Assembly: GCA_000149265.1 (NCBI GenBank) | Contig: CH002523.1 | Span: 40,724-104,723, forward strand | Reading direction: 5' to 3' | DNA: 64,000 bases | DNA from: Ciona savignyi | Taxonomy: Eukaryota; Chordata; Ascidiacea; Phlebobranchia; Cionidae | In this document: piece by piece, positions 11,478-25,300 of the stretch | How positions within the stretch are numbered: the stretch's first letter is position 1 | Layout: the number at the start of each line of letters is the position of its first letter | Program-made: the position numbers and the translations under genes | Notes under the pieces: model-generated | Seen by the model: the letters and a program-made list of their open reading frames with translations, nothing else | Databases searched by the model: none | Told to the model about the DNA's origin: nothing

Positions 11478-13149
11478 GGCTGCGATGACTGTAACGAAGC
11501 ATCTAATGCTTTCTTATAGATGTAACGCCATGTAATTATCATTTCCCTTCCGGATATTCACAATGAACGATACTGAGAAACAGTACTTTTTGTTTTGAAA
11601 ACAAGCTAATGAACCATACTTTTAACTGTGTATTTAAATAATACTATAGATCAACACAGGGGAAGCTAAATCATGTATAATCTCGATTTTATTTTTGAAA
11701 AAACTAATTATAAACAAGTGCACTAAATATTTCACGGTATCGCCAAGGACATTACACCGAAGGCTATTGATCTTCTTACCAAACTACCATTCACAACTCG
11801 CATCACACTAATCCGGGTTGATTGATTTGATAATGCCACTCTTTCCTATGAACGTTACATCCAAGCATGCACATATATATGGCAACACTAAAATGAGGGG
11901 AAAATGGAAGGAGCGAAACTGCTAACCATAACTATGGAAACTAATTGTAACTCTGCCCGAAAGTTCGACCCTAGAACTAACCCAAAACTAATTTAGACCC
12001 TAGAACCAACCCAAACCGTAACCCCATGTTTAAGACTAACTATATTGTCCTAATGTTCATTTTAATTTGCAGTTTTTCTCTTTGTGACACCCCCTTCCTC
12101 CATCCCTTTCCCCCATAAATATAAATATCAGCATTGCAGTATCTCCCCTAAAGGTTTCTCGTTATTTCCAAGCTTAATTTAAGGTCTGTTATGGTTGTCT
12201 AACTTCTGTGGTACACAATAAAAGCAAGATGGACAATTTTACAAGTGGTATTTATATGCAGGTTCGTCCGAATGCAAGAAACACAGATGTGAAAAAAAAA
12301 TAACAGTCTCTAACCAGCAGAGCGATAAGAATATATACAAAGGTTGAAAGGAAAACGCAAACAGGCAGAAAAAATGAACAAAAAATCAAAAGCAGTGACG
12401 GTTTAGCACAAGGAAGCAATGTGTTTGCATTGGGGAGGGATACTGCCAGCAGGCCTTCGACTATTCTTGCTTTGGGCAGCGATTTAGCCTCATTACTACA
12501 ACTACTACTTTGTACAACTGTGTGTATACTATACAAGGTTGTGGTTTTTCAAGGAGAGAACGGGGTTATAGACAAACGGGTTCTCCGCTGTACTGGGATA
12601 TTGGAAAGAAAAGGGCTAAAACAAATTAAGTATATCGGCCGAAGCCTAAGTTGAAGATTTTGAGGTAAGCAGGATGAAAATCAAAATTCGTACCAAGTCC
12701 GCAAAACAAGTGCTGCCGAATTCAGTATCTTGATTAAGGAATTACAGGTAAAACATCAGTGTCGTGAGTAATTTAGTGCAACATCGGCAGCACTCATTTG
12801 CGGGTGGTCGTCTCACCTGATATTAGTGAGGGTAAAACGGAGGTACGCTTGTCGTTTGAAAGGCCAATAATAAATTGTAAGGCATGAGATACTGAGTGAA
12901 ATATGAAATAGCAAACAACGAAATATACAAAACGGGGAAAACAGACCACAGAGAATTGGAACAGTACTGATACAGCATTTTTTGGCTGGCTTCAACCTTG
13001 CCAGTAAGTTGCGAAAAAAATTGCCGAATAATCAACCACAGAGATCATATTTCGCAACATTATCGTACAAATGGCTGGAATTTCCTGAAATCGATGGCCG
13101 ATGAACGATATTTTAACGTGCGCCGTACAGCGGTAAACCGAAGTTTGGA
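11478..13149. other. Intergenic region, SoxC 3' flank and HYKK copy B 5' flank
   Basis: Should contain the SoxC 3' UTR (right side) and the HYKK copy B promoter (left side). Apart from the foldback repeat at 11885-12115 no element was recognised. I could not place the SoxC polyadenylation site with confidence. Confidence 0.5.
11885..12115. repeat. Inverted-repeat element with telomere-like CCTAA core, copy 2
   Basis: Left flank aggggaaaatggaaggagcg with aaactgc, right flank gcagtttttctc followed by ccttcctccatccctttccc, and a core of agaactaacccaaaac-type repeats. It has the same organisation as 4335-4535. It lies about 400 bp upstream of the HYKK copy B start. Confidence 0.65.
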
Positions 13150-13323
13150 TCACAAACAGCAGATGTCGTCCCTGAGCCACGCTAGGTCGGAACCCTCAAT
13201 GAGTTGTTTGATTTCGTCGGTATCGTAGTCGGAGAATTCGAAGTGAGACTTTTTTCGACAGGGGTCGGCGTAGGAAATATCGCTGCTCAGGGTGATCTGG
13301 TTTAAATCAATCTGCGTTTCCTC
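13150..13323 (-). CDS. SoxC: SoxC exon 2, C-terminal transactivation motif
   Basis: A 174-nt terminal exon begins in phase 0 right after TTTTTTCGCAG. It encodes EETQIDLNQ, an acidic/Ser stretch, then [19 protein letters not shown] and a short tail ending DDICCL. Vertebrate Sox11 and Sox4 end with a closely similar SHFEF-DY...I/L module that works as the activation domain. Without this exon the exon 1 frame runs only five residues past the splice site before a stop, which would give a shorter isoform lacking the module. Confidence 0.88.
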   Translation of the reverse strand, partial: EETQIDLNQITLSSDISYADPCRKKSHFEFSDYDTDEIKQLIEGSDLAWLRDDICCL

Positions 13324-16300
13324 CTGCGAAAAAATCACTGGTTAAAAATCGGGTTGACACTGGTAAATTTCCAGTTCCAGTACGTACACTGACTGGTAAA
13401 CTTCCAGTTGTACGTATAGTGCGCTCGATTTACTAGGAAAGTGGCCCTCAAAGAATGAGAATGCAAAATGTTAATAAGGCAGGAAAACACTTTAATAGCA
13501 AATATGCATTCGTAATTCGTGAAGGTTGTCAACAGTATAAATTTAATGGCTTATTTCACTATCGGTTTACAGAATACACAACGAACAACGGGTTTATTGG
13601 ATTTCCACTGCATTATTCTGGTCTGTAAAGCAGTCAATCCAATATATTGACCCGTTTCGAGAAATCGAAAGGATATTATATGGTTATTATTCGTTCCTAT
13701 TGTGCTATAAGACGATATACTCGGCTTGACCTACTTTTCAAAATTGGATGGCTAAAAAGTACCTGTCTAACTGCACCCCTGACCAGCGCCAGTAGAAATA
13801 ATATCGAATCACCCGACTTAAACATGGACAGCTCTGAATGTGTGTCGTGGGATGTGTTATTAAAGTCCAAAAAGTCTATGTTTGCCTGACCCACATAGCA
13901 GGCCTTACGTGTTAAGGGAGTGTCGGTTTCAGTGAAAGTAAAATGATCTTTGACGGCCGGAAACGATGAAGGCTTAGCGCAGCCATAAAAACGGAAACCG
14001 CAGCGCCGAAAGGTGACTGTCGACAATTGATTTCTTTTGCCGAAGAGACAAGTTACTGGCTGGGACGTGCGTAAACCGGGTTAGCTGGAATGTACATTTC
14101 CGTTGAAGCTCTAATTGCATCTACGAATAGGAAAAGGGTCGACCTCGAGCTTTTCTACTTTTCCAAAGAAATGCACGGATATAGTTTCCGTTTATACACT
14201 GCACTTCTTGTTTTTCGTTAGGGGGCCGTGTTTGTAAAAGAGAGCTATTTCTTTGCTGGGTTATAAATTATGCAAAGCCTAAAACAGTGAAGCCAAACAT
14301 TTTGCTCCTGAATTATTCAGCAGCAACGAAACGAACGGACTTACCCGCCTCGTTGCAACGCAGTTTAAACTCCAAATTTCGCAGCTCGGAATAAAATCAC
14401 GGACACTTTAACGTTAAACGAATTATTTTTGAATTTAAATCGACGCTTCCCAAGCTCATTACGAGCAGACTGCGGCAATCATCCGCAAATTAAACCGATT
14501 GACGTCCGTGTGACTATAACGTTGAACGGTTGGCACTGCCTGGACGGTTGTTCTTGCAAAAACAACTTAGTTTTGGAAGAGAACCGTTGAACCAACCGCT
14601 TTGCTGTGAAGTGTACGCAAAGAGGTAATTTATTTGTCCCCCGCTATAAATTTATAAGGACCAATAATAGATCGATAAAAAATAAACTTAAAATTAAAAA
14701 AGGACTTTTAAGAAAGGGGAGTAAAGGGTATAGTGGATAAATTGCAACTTGAATTAAGATTAAAAAAAATTGAAGAAAAAATGCGAAATAAAATGGGTGC
14801 TTAGTTCCTTAAACGTGAAAAATGACTACTTTGCACAAATTTTAAACCAACCTTAATTGCGATTTGATGCAAAACGATATTGAAGGCGAGGGAGAGAATT
14901 TTATTAAAATCGATTGAATGTCTATACTTGATGGGGTCGTTCGCGGGACACTGTGTTGTGATGTGTGGGACAAAATTCGACGCGAATTTAAGACTAAATT
15001 GGCTTATCTGTAAAAGCGGCGTACTGTGTCTGATCTTAGCCAATTCAGCGTTATCAATTCGACTAAAATAGAAAGTCCCCTGACAATAGAACACCATGCG
15101 GGCGGTGCGGGACTGAAGTCCGTATTTTGTTTTGGAAAAATGAATATGACATGTAGTCGCAAAGTGTCCCAGCGCAAGCACAAAGCGGTCGGCACTTTGC
15201 TGTCGCTGCAGGTCTAGAAACAAACACGCAAGGCTCGAAATATCGATATTTTGCGCGATAATTACGATCCAAAAAAGTTCGTTACAGTCTGTTTGCAATA
15301 AACGACTGATGGTTTTCCGAGAAGTCTGAAATTGTTAACTTAATACTCGCTGACCGACTTATTTCGAGGTTAATAAAATGAAATGATAAAATCAATATTC
15401 GGCGGTCTAATTATGGATGGACATGTCACCACGACGAAAAATACACGTCAGCAGTAGACCGTGCCAAGTCCAAACCAATAAGATCGAATTAACGGGGCAG
15501 CGAAGGTAAAATTAAGCGCAGCGTTTGTTTTGACAGGTGACAGGAATAGCTAAATAACAAAAAACAGCCAAGTATGTCGTGATCAAAGTGCAGATGTTTT
15601 TTTACAAAAATCAATTGGAGTTAATACTATCAAATATATTAGTTTCAACCAATTATAAATCATAGTCATTTATGGGTATTCGAATTTCACTTTATGGGTA
15701 TTCGCAAATCCGATTACGGCACGAAATCCTGTCACACAAAGTACACGGACCATATGCACTTGCAAACGCTAGAAAATCCGGTTATTATAAAATCGGCCAA
15801 ATAACACTGCGGAGTTGTTGGCTTAAGGCAATTTATGTGGAAAAGGTCACCGCTGGTGGCAATTAGAGACAAAGAGCAGTTGGCACCAGCGACAAATGAG
15901 TCACATTCGACAAGCGTACCAAGAAAAGTGCTCATGAAACCCACTTGTACGTATTCGCCACTTGACCGCTCTACACAACGACTCCAAGTTACGAAACTTG
16001 CGAATTAAAAAAACAGGTTCTCACACAGCTAATGTGTAATATAAATGCTATATTAATTGAAAAAGTGAACCACGATCGATAAACGGCCGAAAAAAACACT
16101 GGAATAACAAACGCCCGATTCGTCCGAATTTTGAAGCCAAATTTTCAAACTCATATAAACTTATCCACAAATTAATTTGGTTAAAATTTCAGGGTCGGTC
16201 ACGTCAGTTGGCATCTAATACAGGAGTCGTCAATTAAAACCAATAAATAAAAGGGCCTATGGAGTCAAACTGAATGTATATACCAGCATATGAGTCAGCG

Positions 16301-19300
16301 ATTTGGTCAAATGAGAAACAAAAAGGTAAATATTGATTTCGCTTGAAGGCATTTGTTATTGTTGCGTACAGGAAAACGGATATGGCGCTGCCACAATGAT
16401 AAGTGCTTGAAATTGTTATGATTTGAATTGGGTATTGTTGTGTCTGCAAACCAGGCACAGTGGACTGTTTAAGCGCGCCATGCTATCCAATACAGTTTTG
16501 CAGTAGTCCGAAATGTGTATTCCATAAATCTACAATTGCTACTTGACATTACTTAATGAACACACTGTGATTATATTCATCTGAAAAGAAAGGACAATAC
16601 AGAAATTCACAATCTATAAGGCAAATCTGACCTTAAATAATACCAGTCAAATTATAACACCTCAGCTTAGCAATAACAGCCGTCTTGTTGTGAAGCTGAC
16701 AATAAACAAGCAACGTTCTAGTAGTAATTTTCCACTGAATAAGATTTATGGTGCCCTTACTGATTACATTGCTGTCATATTATATTGTTAGTGGTTAGAC
16801 ACAAAATTAAAATTATATTGGATGTTACATTAAGTTATATTGCAGTAGACACCTAAAACAATCAAGTAATATTAAACCATTTATCACCATTAACTCACGT
16901 GTACGTGTTAATAATAAGAATTACTTTATGACATAGCACAATAAGGGTATTAAATTGATTTGATACGCAATTTTGTGGGTTATAATGTACTTTTTGGTTG
17001 ACTATTAATTTTTGTAATTGGTTTTATATTTTCCATATTATTTGTGCCAAGAACTGAGTTCAAGAGGCTAGGACACATTTTGCAGCCTTAGGCAAGGGCG
17101 CTCATTGCTGCAAAGTGCGATCAGCTGTTTTTCGTTTGTTTTACGAACAGCCGAGTGATTACTTCAACACAGGCTCTCTCGCATCGCCCTTTTGACGTCA
17201 TAATCGTGTTAGAAAGGCGTGAACTTTCGTTGCGTAGCACCGCTCCGACCAGCCAGGAATTACACGGATTGAAAATCGGTTGTGGACAGGCGACATTTGC
17301 GTGCTAGGGCAACATTGCAACATTGTCACTGTCGCAAAATATCACGCTGCGCCGGTTTCCACGCTCCACCTAATAACACAGAAAGCGGAGCGTCTGTAGG
17401 AAACCTAAGGACACTTGACGCTGGTTTGAGACGGCTTGACCAGGGTTATTCGAACTGGAGCTACGAAATAAGTCTGGAGGAAATGTATATTTCACGAAAA
17501 CTGTGCCTTGCAGCATTTAGCCTGTATACATTTCCTGCTAAAGCGTAGGGGCAACCTTGACCTTAATAGGCAATTTATGATGTTAGTGGCACAAGACTGC
17601 ACGTTTTCGTAAACGATTGTAACTGGTGGCGTAATTTTCGTAGCACGCCAACGGGGCAGGTCCGGGCATGCCTGCTGTTAAGCTGTAATAACTAAAGCAC
17701 GGGAAATTTGTTTGTTACTTTATACTAGAATTGCACTATACCCCAAAATAGAATGTATGGGCAAGCTGGATTGTAATATTTGAATAGTGTCAGGTTAAAC
17801 CCTATATTACACTCACAATACACTATTTGCTGTCAGGCAATGACGCACATAGTTAAATTACCACTTATTAGAACTCAGGTCATTTTCCTGTCAATTTGGC
17901 CAATAAAAATAACAACGTGTGATACAGGTCTTATTATTTGCACTGTGGAATCAGTATTATACGGTGCAGTCTCGATAATTGGCCGTTATTAAATACACAT
18001 TACAAGGTTCGATTTGCGTTAGTTACTGTAGCGTTAGTTGCATTTGACATAAGAAAAAACTTCCCAGCTTGGTACACTTATGCAGTGAGCTTTGGGCATC
18101 AAATAAAAGTTCATTTCGCGAATGCCCACATCTGCGTGACGTAGGAAAGGGTGCAGCGAAGCGTGCAGAAGGCATGGTGCAACTGATGCCCCAGGAGTGT
18201 GAGTCATATTACCCGTTGGATCAACGCGCAATCGATTGCGACGGCAATAAAGGCTGGTTCCTCTTATTTTCGACAAATCTCGTTAAAACGCAGCGTCCCA
18301 TAACGGCGCCCGATACTGCTGTAAACCATAAATTCGAAGGCCAGTTGACAGTTTATATATCCGCATGCGCTGCAATAATAACATACAACAATAGGTCATA
18401 TAAGAAGACAGACGTAAAAACACTGTCTTTTAAAGTTATTAGTTCGTCGAAATTACATTTCCTCATACTTGACTTTGTACTACACAAATACGCATAACAA
18501 ACCACACGGGGCGCTACAGAGTCGAAACGAAGTAATTTGACCGTCGCAACCGAAATGTCTGGCGCCAAGTTAGCGTTAGCGATACCCAGACAGTGGGCGA
18601 TTACTTTTTTCATGTATTGAGACTGTTAACCACTGTACGACATTAGGCATGACTCACATCTACCTACGATTTAAATTGAAGTCACGCGATTGCGACAACC
18701 CCGAACCTGCGGTTTCCTACTCGAATTAATATCTAATGTTTAGTTAGCAAGTCCTGATCACACCATATCGGTATACGACGTAGGTTTCATCTTGTCCAAG
18801 ATAATACCTACCTTTAAACTAAGCCTGAGCGAATAACCTGCCCGACAGACCGCACTTCGCAGACAGGATATATCAACAAATCAATAACGATGGTGAAATC
18901 CCATGCGAGTATCTTACTGTGGTCGTGGTTAGGGAGTAGTGTGTGTATTATACACTTGAATAATGAATACGCCATGCCACTGTTTCTCGTTAGGGCGATA
19001 AGTCTTGGCCGGATCGAAAAGTAATTTTAACTCGCCGGTCGGTTTTGACGTGTCAGCGAACGACAGATGGCCACTGTGGCAGATACGTGTACAGAGAACG
19101 TTCCGCTGTCCATATGTCCAGCAACTTAACAGCGGAACAATGGCGGATTATTATAAACTAATACGTAGCTGGTCGGACGGAAAAGTCGAATCGAATGAAC
19201 ACGAAATTAACTGCCAGCTGCCGTTCCACCGCCGGAATTACGTATCAACTATTTCAAAAATTAAAGTCGAACATCGTATTAAAGTGGTACCACTCTCAAC

Positions 19301-22300
19301 GGTTGACTGGACGGGTTACACAGTGTCACTCGCAACACGAAGTCGTTAAAAAAGGTCATGTTTTGTAATGCACGACCAGGATTTAGCTTTCCGCACAGGC
19401 ACCGCCTAAACGGCCACACTATTTTTAAAAAACAGCCCACTGCTTAGGGGTAAAGTGTGGTAGAAAAGCTATTTTACCAAAATAACGTAGTAATTTTATA
19501 ATTAAAGGCAAAACCAATAACCGTGGCGAAAGTGTATCAATTGACTGTAATTTATTTTAAAATACGACGTCAAAACAACCGCCTCATATAGGAAATGAAG
19601 TCCACCGCCATATGTTGCGCATTACTTAATATTGCATCAGCATTAAAAAGCCGATTAACGTTCACTTGGCGCTTGATGATTTCTGTTTATAAGGTGATAC
19701 AGACACTTGATCAACCGACCCTATAATTGTGTTTGATCGTTGGAACTCATTCTGCGTGTGGTACAACGTATCACTATCTCGGGTAATCTGCCTCAGGGTT
19801 CAGATGAGTGTGTTTTCCCTTATGGCCACATTTCCAAAGCGACTTTCACGTATTTTTATAGACGCTAATCTAACTTACGCGCGATCTCTCTTACCCGATT
19901 CGGTATAGTACCGCGAATTTACGGAAAGTCATTTTTAGACCACAAGATTAACTTAAGCGATGCACCATCCGTTTATGACGTCACAGTATGAATAATTAGG
20001 CAGTATCTAGATCGTACGTCTAAGCTCTAAGGTTATAACGTTATTCGATGAATGATCATATGTATATTAGGTCGTAATGGGGTTAAATTACACGGTTGTA
20101 TCGTTTGTTTGTTCGATCTTGTCGTTTGGCAACGGGAAATCCACGCGTGCTGATGTATAATCAAATCAGTTGTAAATTTGAACGATTTTTTTAACATCAT
20201 AGGGTGTGTCAAAACACTACAATAGACTATGGGAAATTGGGTTTTCTATTGTAGTGGCTAAATTCAGTGCAAACGGCCGTGTGACGCATTTATAGCCTTT
20301 GTGACCTCACAAACGAATTGACCACGTGCGTGAGAGTGCTACCACGAGGCTTGTAGATTTTGGAACTCGTCGGTTTCGCTCTGAAATTACAGGTCTATGT
20401 TGAGTCTTAAGTGGCATATCCTAGCAACATGGCGGCATGGCCAACACGTGGCCATTTCCTGGGATGATGAAATCACAGCTTCCAGCCAAGTGCAACGGAC
20501 TGTTGCGGCCTCTATTCACATAAGAAATCGCGATCATTGGTTAAAGTTTAAAGAGTTGTTGAGTGACTTGCACTGGTAAGGCGTAATACTGGAACGTGAC
20601 TGCGCTAAGTTTGTAACGCGTCGATAACGACAATCATTGTACGCGTATGTACATGCATTGTCACGAGTCGTTACGTCAGGGACATTCATTGAAAAAACTG
20701 GGCTTACATGTGATTATGACGTCACAAACTTAGGCGTATCACCAGCCGTCCTTCCGATTGGTCAAAACCGCACAACGCCCAATATTTCTGACTATTACAG
20801 CACACGTGTTAGACTGGTCATTCATGTATTCAAATCTACGTGGTCTATTCTTGGAGCGTAGTAAAATGATGACACACGATGTAAAGATGACCCACTGGCC
20901 AGGAAAACACAGAAAAGCAACAAAAATCTCCTGCGGTGACAATTCACCGTGGGAACTTAGTACGTCTGCGGATGTCGATTGTAAACGGGTACGGTATTAT
21001 CGGAAATTATGAATGAACAGCCGTGAAATTGAAACAATAGTTGGGCAATACTATCTGTATGGCACAATTCGTGGATATACCGACCAAAAGATATATCTGT
21101 GTGATAGGTCGACTGTGGTTTATTGAACATTCATTCCCCCAGCCACACATGAATACTGAAACGAAATCTTATTCGACTTTAATTTTACAAGGGTATTACC
21201 AAGCTAGCCATTTGCCTTTATAATCCTGGTGAGTTTTCCGGATTTCCACGTAATGAAATCGACCTACCAACCACCGTGTGATTAATAGTGTCATGGCAAC
21301 ATGGAAGATTGAACCTCCCAGCAATTAATAAAAGACGCAACGGCTGGTTTTTCCTATTGAATCGTCTACAGCCGTCGCCAGTGGGTCTATGTAGTTACTG
21401 CTAACTTCGAACGAACGCGCTCAGCCAGCTTGATATAATCCGCATCAAAACGATTCTGTCACGCGTAAAGCAAATCTCATGCTGTTTAGCCACAGTTATG
21501 TTACAGTAATTTAACCTTAACTAGATTACAACCCAGCGGGATTTAACCACGTTAAATCCACATCGACAAGAAGCAATTTCATGAATGGATTTGACAGCAA
21601 TAAAACGGGAGGAAGTATTTCTGACAGTTGAAAATTTCATTTCATACAATTTCCCAAAGTTTGTTATTAAAGCTGAGGCGTCGAAATAGCTTGGCTGACG
21701 CTTTACCGACAATGGGACCAGCCAAATGAAACATTTGTCACTTTACACAACTTTCAAGTCGAATTACAAGACCGGAATTTACTCGGTTCGCTGAAAGCTA
21801 ATAGGCTGGGTCATATCGTCGGGACAGCATTGCCTTCCCAGGCATGTTAGGTTCCAGTGAATCCAATTCAAGCAACATTGTAACGCGAAACTAGCACCTA
21901 CTCCTGTCTGATTAGAAAGGATACTGTTGCGCTGTTAAAAACTGCGTAAATGGAAAGTTTTGCCCGACATCCGGGGGGGATTCTTTGTCTACAAATCTTC
22001 CATTTTTCATTGTTGTTATGGGATTTAACACAATCCGTTTGTTCGTTTCATATTTACATTCTGGAATGTTCGGCAGATGTATTTAAATCCAGTGGTCATC
22101 GCTTTTATTAGCTCTGCTAAATGGTTTGGCGTGCGTGATTCATGCAAAGATAAGCGTGTCCATTTAGATTTCCAATTTTGGTGTGGGTGCCCCCTTCCGC
22201 TTGTGTTATAATGTAACACCAAATTAGCGGTATTGCAGGGTAAGGTTGGGTTTACGTTGAGAAAGGTTCAGACTGCGGAAATAAGTCTCAGGAAACCTAA

Positions 22301-25300
22301 CCATAGCTTCACTGTGCACGTTTCAACTGTATTCTTATGTAAACACAGACTATTCGGAGATGTCATGCTCTTGAAGAACTATCAGGGACAGGGTTACAAT
22401 GGGTATACCTTTGCCCCTAAAGTCGGCTTCCCCTTAGTATGGGCTATCGTTACTGTACACTTTCTCCGTGACTTTATTTACCTTTTACTTACTAATTGCC
22501 AACAAACCGTCGTGATATTGGGTTTTATGTAGAGTCTGTTAACTGACTTAATTTCCGGTTTCTATGACGTGCTTTAACGTCTGTCAATTTTGCCGTTTTC
22601 ACGTTTTATTTTTAAATTTTAGAATACGAGCGCTGTTTATTAACTTTTTTAAAGAAGCGAAAACGAAATAAACTTGACCTACATTGTCAAGAATCACAAA
22701 CTCGTCAAGCAAAGGTGGTACAACAAAGCAATATCACTACAACCGAGATGCAGTAATTTGAACGATATCATATGTTTATACTAAATCAGTATGATAAAAA
22801 TTAACTTCCAATTAAGTCGCGCTCACCACAACGTATTTCTCGGGGCAACGGCGGCGATTATTTAACGTTGTTTAAACTTTAACCGGTTCATTATACACGC
22901 CGCACGTGGAAAATTTCAACACAAGACAAACAAAACAAATCGCAGTGCCAACCAGTCACTGGCAATGCAAACGTCACCCGGAAACCATTCGGGTGAAGAC
23001 TGCTTGTTTGAGGCGAGGCAATTAGACAATTAAATTTCCAAGGGGGGTTTGTGGACGCGGTTGTTATCAAATCTGATTGCCAATTTGACGTGTTGTTCAA
23101 CGAATGAGTCATTCAAGTGTCCCCTCATTTCACAAGGGCCCGCTTTGAAATTGAACGCTCACAGTAAGCAGGGTAACTTTCGCTTGATTGCTCTGAAAAG
23201 GAGACTTGTACAGGGTCGAGATGATACTGCTAAAAGCGCTCTATCTGTACGAAGGATGAGTGTCTTACTGTCTTAATACGTGTTTAATTTCCTCTGGCGA
23301 GTCTGTCGGTGACAATAATAGTGGGCAGCTGGGTTGATGGAGATACATAATGTAATGTCGTGCAATCATTTCTCGCTGCTATTTTAGGCGGAGGGAAAGT
23401 CACACAATCTTTTTGTTGCCTTGGTGATTCAGACTATACATCACAATGGCCATTATTCTCAAACAAGAATGGCGTGCTTGAATACAAATAAATTCAGTAC
23501 AAATACAAGGCAATAATTTTGAGTGGGTGAGCCAGCCATTAACTTACTGTAACCCTAAATAACCTTGTATTGTCGCATAGGGAACTACGTTGCGTTATAT
23601 AGAGGAGGTTATCCGCAGGTGGCTTAGTAATACGAAGCCCGACATTGTTTATTGTTGTTTGACTCATGTCATCCGCATATTGAGTAACAGCCATTCAGGA
23701 AACTTCGATAAAAAGCGCGTCAAAGGTGGCCGGGTAATTGCAGCCTTCCTTGCTGTATGCACGCGGAAAGCGACGAAATTTCCTCGTCTGCAGACCGGCC
23801 ACTTTACAGTGTCACAATAGGCCAAGCACCATTCGGCTGTGGGTTTACAGCTCTTGTGTGACGTCACAAAACCCCCTTGAACCGTTCAAACGGCCCTCGG
23901 TGGTTTATCGAATCAGAATCGGGGAATTCGCCGGCGATGTATACCATGTACAGCGCATATGTCGGACGCCCTGGGAACCAAGCATGAGTTGTTTCAACGC
24001 AAATTTGCGTAACACTTCAAAAGACTAGCAGGGCCCCACATGTTTGGTTCGATAACGGACCAACGCTAACACCTTTGATATAACCGCGACCTATATTTAA
24101 ACGACGCTGTAACACGAAGCGGGTGATTTATTACACTTCACTAAGGCCTTCTATTCGGTTTCTGAGAAACATTTCAGGATCACATTAACCAAGCGCTGGT
24201 AATAAAGATCAATTTACGGTTAGACAGCAGGCACCTAGTCGGTATTTGGTGTTCTAAATTGGTTAAAGTTCAGGCTCCGGACAACTCTCTCGGGAGAGTT
24301 TTAAGGCACAACTGATAACACAATATCGACTGTCCCTTCGGCCACCTGCTGCGTACAGACAGCAACACGTGCTCATATTTCCATGAGTTCAAGAATTGTG
24401 TGGAATCATCAAATATAGATGTAGGTTCTACAGTTACGTAGGATAGGAGACAAGATAAGACCAAAAACGACTTTATAACGGCTCTGCCTCAAACTTACTT
24501 CACCTTTTAGGGAAACTCGACGCATCCTTGATTATTCATCGTCACAACAGCCATTATGATGTCATAGTTTCCCGTGTAATTAGTTTCTTGTTCCGGAAAG
24601 GGTTCATCCGCGTGAATTTCTCCCAACTGGACTTACGTAGGGTGGCTAAACAAAACTCCCTGCTTCGCGTAATTTCCGGTTTATCCAATACTTCCCCGAT
24701 AAATGGGACGATCACGATAAGTATCAATCAACTGACACGTGTGGGATTATATCAATGAAGCAGACATAATGCGAGATCATAAGTTTAAACATGGACACCA
24801 GACACTTCATTTATTAGTAATCACAAATAGATGAAGGCCGCAGTTATTGGCGCTAAGCAGGAAATGTGGCTGACGTTTAGATGACGCCTTGCGTTCGTGC
24901 TAGTCTTATAATAACTGGAAAGAGTGAAAGACTATGCCCATAATGATCAACTGCCTTAAACAGCAGGTTTAAATACCCGAGACCTGTAATTGGACCAGGC
25001 TTGCCAAGATTCTGCCGGTTTAAAGGGACTAATTGTTTTCGTGGCAGAGCCGCGTCACACTTATCAATTGGGAACGGAAAATAAGCAGGATATGACAGAA
25101 CGCGTCATATTACCAATATTTTGATTGTGTATACCATAGTTTGGGTGGGATGAGAGGTGGTTATGTGTTTGGGGGTGAGTCACTACTATGCAGTGCGGTC
25201 TTCTTGCCACAACAGATTCCCTTCTGGGTTCCAGACTTGTTTACGACGACCAGTAAGCAGTAAGGGATCCAGTGTGGCAAACACTTCCATCATACATTCG

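Noticed and set aside
14801..15298. 165-codon minus-strand open frame in the SoxC intron
   Set aside because: No domain, no splice context in SoxC phase and no low-complexity or codon signature of a real gene; probably chance.
18069..18497. 142-codon plus-strand open frame in the SoxC intron
   Set aside because: No recognisable motif and overlapping open frames on the other strand of similar quality.
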